DNA from: an uncultured Enterobacterales bacterium
GTDB taxonomy: Bacteria; Pseudomonadota; Gammaproteobacteria; Enterobacterales; Enterobacteriaceae
Assembly: GCA_946478305.1 (NCBI GenBank)
Contig: CAMLBO010000033.1
Coordinates: forward strand, 1-44,600
DNA length: 44,600 nucleotides
Reading direction: 5' to 3'
Part shown: piece after piece, positions 42,280 through 44,600 of the stretch
How the letters are laid out: every line of letters begins with the position of its first letter
Position numbering within the stretch: position 1 is the first letter of the stretch
Made by a program: the position numbers and the translations under genes
Notes under the pieces: generated by a model
Told to the model about the DNA's origin: nothing
The model's database searches: none
What the model saw: the letters and a program-made list of their open reading frames with translations, nothing else

Positions 42280-42909
42280 ATGATTGATCTTTATTACGCA
42301 CCAACACCTAACGGTCACAAAATTACCCTTTTCCTCGAAGAAGCCGGGCTGCCTTACCGGATACACCGCATTGATATCAGTGCCGGTGATCAATTCAAAC
42401 CCGAGTTTTTAGCCATCTCCCCTAACAACAAGATCCCGGCTATTGTTGACCATCAACCGGTCGACGGCGGCGCACCAATCAGCGTCTTTGAGTCGGGTGC
42501 CATTTTGCAATATCTGGCGGAGAAAACGGGCAAATTTCTGAGTCAGGAGCTACGCGAACGCACTCTGACATTGGAATGGCTGTTCTGGCAAATGGCAGGG
42601 TTCGGTCCGATGCTCGGCCAGAATCATCATTTTACGCATTATGCTCCCCAACCGGTTCCTTATGCTATTGAGCGTTATCAGCAGGAGACCAAACGTCTGT
42701 ATGGCGTACTGAATACTCAACTGGAGAAAAACGCCTACATCGCCGGAGAGAACTACAGCATTGCCGATATTGCCACCTATCCGTGGGCCGTCTCTCATGA
42801 GCGCCAGCGTATCGATCTTGCCAACTTCCCGGCCGTACGTAACTGGTTCGAACGCATAAAGAACCGTCCTGCTACCGAGAAAGCTTACGCAGTTGCCGAA
42901 CAAAGGTAA
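42280..42909 (+). CDS. yfcG: Glutathione S-transferase-like disulfide reductase YfcG
   Basis: Nu-class GST of 209 aa that, in E. coli, has strong disulfide-bond oxidoreductase activity with glutathione and little classical transferase activity. The N-terminal thioredoxin-like domain has Thr9 and Asn11 (YAPTPNGHK), SPNNKIPAIVD (cis-Pro) and the FESGAILQYLAEKTG glutathione site. The helical domain carries WLFWQMAGFGPMLGQNHHF and NYSIADIATYPW. The ATG follows GGAGG. A terminator follows directly. Confidence 0.95.
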   Translation: MIDLYYAPTPNGHKITLFLEEAGLPYRIHRIDISAGDQFKPEFLAISPNNKIPAIVDHQPVDGGAPISVFESGAILQYLAEKTGKFLSQELRERTLTLEWLFWQMAGFGPMLGQNHHFTHYAPQPVPYAIERYQQETKRLYGVLNTQLEKNAYIAGENYSIADIATYPWAVSHERQRIDLANFPAVRNWFERIKNRPATEKAYAVAEQR

Positions 42910-42917
42910 GTAGCCTG

Positions 42918-42945
42918 ACCTCTGGCATTCGCCAGAGGTTTTTTT
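42918..42945 (+). terminator. Rho-independent terminator of yfcG
   Basis: Nine-base arms ACCTCTGGC/GCCAGAGGT with an ATTC loop followed by a run of T residues. Confidence 0.95.
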
Positions 42946-43018
42946 AATAACGATGTTTATTCAAAATAATTACTGCGGGATGTGCTCTATATCGCGTGTT
43001 TACCCGCAGGAGTAACCT

Positions 43019-43174
43019 ATGCTGAAAAGAAGCGTTCGCGTACGCATTCAAACAGTTAAGGAGCCAGCCTATGAAAATCTTGATAACCGGGGCCACCGGT
43101 CTTATCGGACGCAGACTCACCGAACGCCTTCTTGGCCAGTCACACCGTATTACCGCCCTGACGCGCGCGCCTGA
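43019..43174 (+). CDS. Possible 51-aa upstream ORF overlapping yfcH
   Basis: ATG at 43019 lies six bases after GGAG (GCAGGAGTAACCTATG), then runs 51 codons in another frame past the yfcH start at 43071 and stops at 43172-43174. The peptide is basic (starts [11 protein letters not shown]) with no recognised domain. The strong ribosome-binding site is the only support, so this may be a leader that tunes yfcH translation, or chance. Confidence 0.25.
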   Translation: MLKRSVRVRIQTVKEPAYENLDNRGHRSYRTQTHRTPSWPVTPYYRPDARA

Positions 43175-43970
43175 GAGGGCATCAAAACTGCTTGGCCCTG
43201 AAGTCCTGCTGTGGAATACGCTCGATGATAAAACCTCGCTTGATGGATTTGACGCGGTGATCAATCTGGCGGGTGAGCCCATTGCTTATAAACGCTGGAC
43301 CAAAGATCAGAAACAGAAATTGTGCGACAGCCGCTGGAAAATCACCGAACGGCTGGCAACGCTGATTAACGCCAGCCAGAATCCTCCTGCCGTATTTATC
43401 TCCGGCTCTGCCGTCGGTTACTACGGCGATCAGGGACAGGCGTTAGTGCCCGAAGACGAGCCACCCAATAAGCAATTTACCTGGCAACTGTGTGCACGCT
43501 GGGAAGCCTTGGCGCTCGCTGCCGAAAGTGACCGTACCCGCATCTGCCTGCTGCGCACCGGTGTCGTGTTGGCGAAGAAAGGTGGCGCGCTGGCAAAAAT
43601 GGTATTGCCATTCCGCGCAGGTCTCGGCGGTCCTTTCGGTAACGGCCAGCAATATATGCCGTGGATCCACATTGATGACATGGTCAACGGCATCATTTTT
43701 CTGCTGATGTATGAAACTCTGAACGGCCCCTTCAACATGGTTTCCCCCTACCCGGCGCGCAATGAACAGTTCAGCGCCCTGCTCGGCGAAGTTCTGCACC
43801 GCCCGGCCTTTATGCGCGTCCCCGCTGGCGTGGTAAGGCTGTTGATGGGTGAATCTGCCGTTCTGGTACTGGGTGGCCAGCGTGCTGTGCCCAGAAAGCT
43901 GGAAGACGCCGGGTTTGTTTACAGTCATCAGGATCTGAAAGAGGCGCTTGAGGACGTACTGGGGGGCTAA
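43071..43970 (+). CDS. yfcH: TIGR01777-type NAD(P)-dependent epimerase YfcH
   Basis: SDR-family (extended, sugar nucleotide epimerase-like) protein of 299 aa, substrate unknown. The Rossmann motif [16 protein letters not shown] is at the N-terminus, INLAGEPI around residue 65, the SGSAVGYYG catalytic region near 115-122 and [15 protein letters not shown] near 200; a DUF1731 tail ends the protein. AAGGAG lies seven bases before the ATG. folX, which in E. coli sits between yfcG and yfcH, is absent. Confidence 0.95.
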   Translation: MKILITGATGLIGRRLTERLLGQSHRITALTRAPERASKLLGPEVLLWNTLDDKTSLDGFDAVINLAGEPIAYKRWTKDQKQKLCDSRWKITERLATLINASQNPPAVFISGSAVGYYGDQGQALVPEDEPPNKQFTWQLCARWEALALAAESDRTRICLLRTGVVLAKKGGALAKMVLPFRAGLGGPFGNGQQYMPWIHIDDMVNGIIFLLMYETLNGPFNMVSPYPARNEQFSALLGEVLHRPAFMRVPAGVVRLLMGESAVLVLGGQRAVPRKLEDAGFVYSHQDLKEALEDVLGG

Positions 43971-43982
43971 CCCCTATCCCCC

Positions 43983-44112
43983 GTGGGCGGGCTGCCCACA
44001 CCGCGAAGACCTTGGGCTGCCGCCCAAACCCGCTTTTAAATCTTTAAATCAAATTCAAGTTCAAGGTCGTGGGCTCACCGCCCACACTGGAAAACCTTGG
44101 GTTGCCACCCAA
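43983..44112 (+). repeat. Two copies of a double-hairpin unit
   Basis: Copy 1 has hairpins GTGGGC-N5-GCCCAC (43983-43999) and TTGGGC-TGCC-GCCCAA (44012-44027). Copy 2 has GTGGGC-N5-GCCCAC (44069-44085) and TTGGGT-TGCC-ACCCAA (44097-44112), about 86 bp on. Arms are conserved while loops vary, and the second hairpin shows a compensated C-G to T-A change. Confidence 0.8.
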
Positions 44113-44118
44113 ACCGGC

Positions 44119-44150
44119 CTTAAGAGGCGCCTATCGCCGCGCCTCTTAAG
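44119..44150 (+). repeat. Perfect 12-bp-arm hairpin
   Basis: CTTAAGAGGCGC and GCGCCTCTTAAG flank an eight-base loop (CTATCGCC). It directly follows the double-hairpin copies. No U-run follows, so not a clear terminator. Confidence 0.75.
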
Positions 44151-44258
44151 AATCTCCGGCTCTTTTAAAAACAGCAGCTGCGCAGGTCACAATGGCCGTG
44201 TTTCAGGTACCTTGGTTATAACCGCAAAATGTCGCCGCGTTGCGGTACCCTCGCTGCG

Positions 44259-44282
44259 GGTTCGAGCCATAGGTCTCGAACC
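44259..44282. repeat. Hairpin with GGTTCGAG arms
   Basis: GGTTCGAG (44259-44266) and CTCGAACC (44275-44282) enclose an eight-base loop. Resembles a tRNA T-arm sequence superficially, but no tRNA fold can be built around it. Confidence 0.6.
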
Positions 44283-44348
44283 TCTTGCTCAGCGCCATTT
44301 TTGAATGCGGCCCAGACTTTTTTTAAAAGACAAAGGCAAACCAGCTCT

Positions 44349-44381
44349 GAATTTGAATTTGAATTTGAATTTGAATTTGAA
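44349..44381 (+). repeat. Hexanucleotide tandem repeat (GAATTT)5
   Basis: Five exact GAATTT units (44349-44378) plus a partial sixth. The unit length is a multiple of three and leaves open frames on both strands. A degenerate reverse-complement copy of the same motif is at about 44050-44064. Confidence 0.9.
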
Positions 44382-44562
44382 AAAGCTTCGGCCGCGTTCA
44401 AAACGACGTCGAGGGAGAGGCGCAAAACCGCGAGTCTTTTTACGCGGGTTGAAGCCCGAACTGAGAGAACCGCGCAGCGGCGGAGTTTGCGGCTATAACA
44501 GCGGCAACTGGAACACGGCCATCCCGATTCAGCGATAGCGCGCTGTTAAAAAACGCAGGATT

Positions 44563-44592
44563 CCAAAGGAGGTTCGTTTAAACCTCCTTTGG
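44563..44592. repeat. Perfect 12-bp-arm hairpin at the right edge
   Basis: CCAAAGGAGGTT and AACCTCCTTTGG with a six-base loop (CGTTTA). Could be a terminator of something to the right, but no adjoining T-run is visible. Confidence 0.65.
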
Positions 44593-44600
44593 GCCAGTGT

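Larger units (their letters stand above)
43971..44600. other. Repeat- and hairpin-rich non-coding region at the right edge
   Basis: 630 bp after yfcH with no recognisable protein. Open frames of 69-118 codons on both strands translate mainly simple or skewed sequence such as EFEFEFEF or NSNSNS, so I do not call them. The DNA holds two copies of a double-hairpin unit, a long 12-bp-arm hairpin, a hexanucleotide tract and further hairpins at 44221-44246, 44259-44282 and 44563-44592. It may continue past the window. Confidence 0.7.

Noticed and set aside
43983-44112. CRISPR-like array from the repeated GTGGGC/GCCCAC motif
   Set aside because: Only two units, different spacing logic, and the repeats are hairpins with variable loops; there are no cas genes.
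44255-44285. Possible tRNA because of a GGTTCGAG T-arm-like sequence
   Set aside because: No acceptor, D or anticodon stems can be drawn around it; it is simply an 8-bp hairpin.
44229-44498. ORF of 89 aa containing an EFEFEFEF tract, and the other frames over the same DNA
   Set aside because: The frame is open only because the hexamer repeat has no stop in any of several frames; composition is non-protein-like and no ribosome-binding site is convincing.

Overview
This window is an ordinary core-genome stretch of an enterobacterium (order Enterobacterales). Gene content, gene order and near-identical protein motifs match the Escherichia/Salmonella menaquinone - nuo - lrhA - ackA-pta - yfcH region. 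It is not E. coli itself: elaA and the genes usually found between yfcD and yfcG and between yfcG and yfcH (yfcE, yfcF, folX) are absent, ycdZ sits between elaB and nuoN, and a sugar cluster follows pta. A non-Escherichia member, perhaps Yersiniaceae-like, is a guess rather than something the sequence proves.

Layout. (1) 1-6630, minus strand: menaquinone operon menF-menD-menH-menB-menC-menE, translationally coupled, with menE running off the left edge. (2) 6827-8003: elaB, then the DUF1097 membrane gene ycdZ, which has a perfect CRP box upstream. (3) 8025-23092, minus strand: the complete 13-gene NADH:quinone oxidoreductase operon nuoA-B-CD-E-F-G-H-I-J-K-L-M-N, closed by a strong terminator. 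(4) 23813-24757: LysR regulator lrhA between two long AT-rich intergenic regions. (5) 25739-31473: alaA, yfbR, yfbS, yfbU-hxpA and yfbV. (6) 32010-35547: ackA and pta (acetate/acetyl phosphate node), each followed by a clear terminator. (7) 35619-41178: an accessory sugar cluster with UlaC-, UlaB- and UlaA-like PTS subunits, a transketolase split into two genes, and a divergent GntR-like LacI-family regulator. The shared control region has three copies of a palindromic operator, a perfect CRP box and a well-placed -10 element. (8) 41251-43970: yfcD, yfcG, yfcH. (9) 43971-44600: a non-coding region rich in hairpins and short repeats.

The respiratory theme is strong. NDH-1 feeds electrons to quinone, and the men operon makes the menaquinone used at low oxygen. 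AckA-Pta and AlaA handle the acetyl-CoA and pyruvate nodes.

The parts least explained by known E. coli biology are the PTS/split-transketolase cluster, whose substrate is unknown, and the repeat region at the right edge, where two copies of a double-hairpin unit differ by a compensatory base-pair change. I found no phage, insertion sequence, CRISPR array, tRNA or rRNA.
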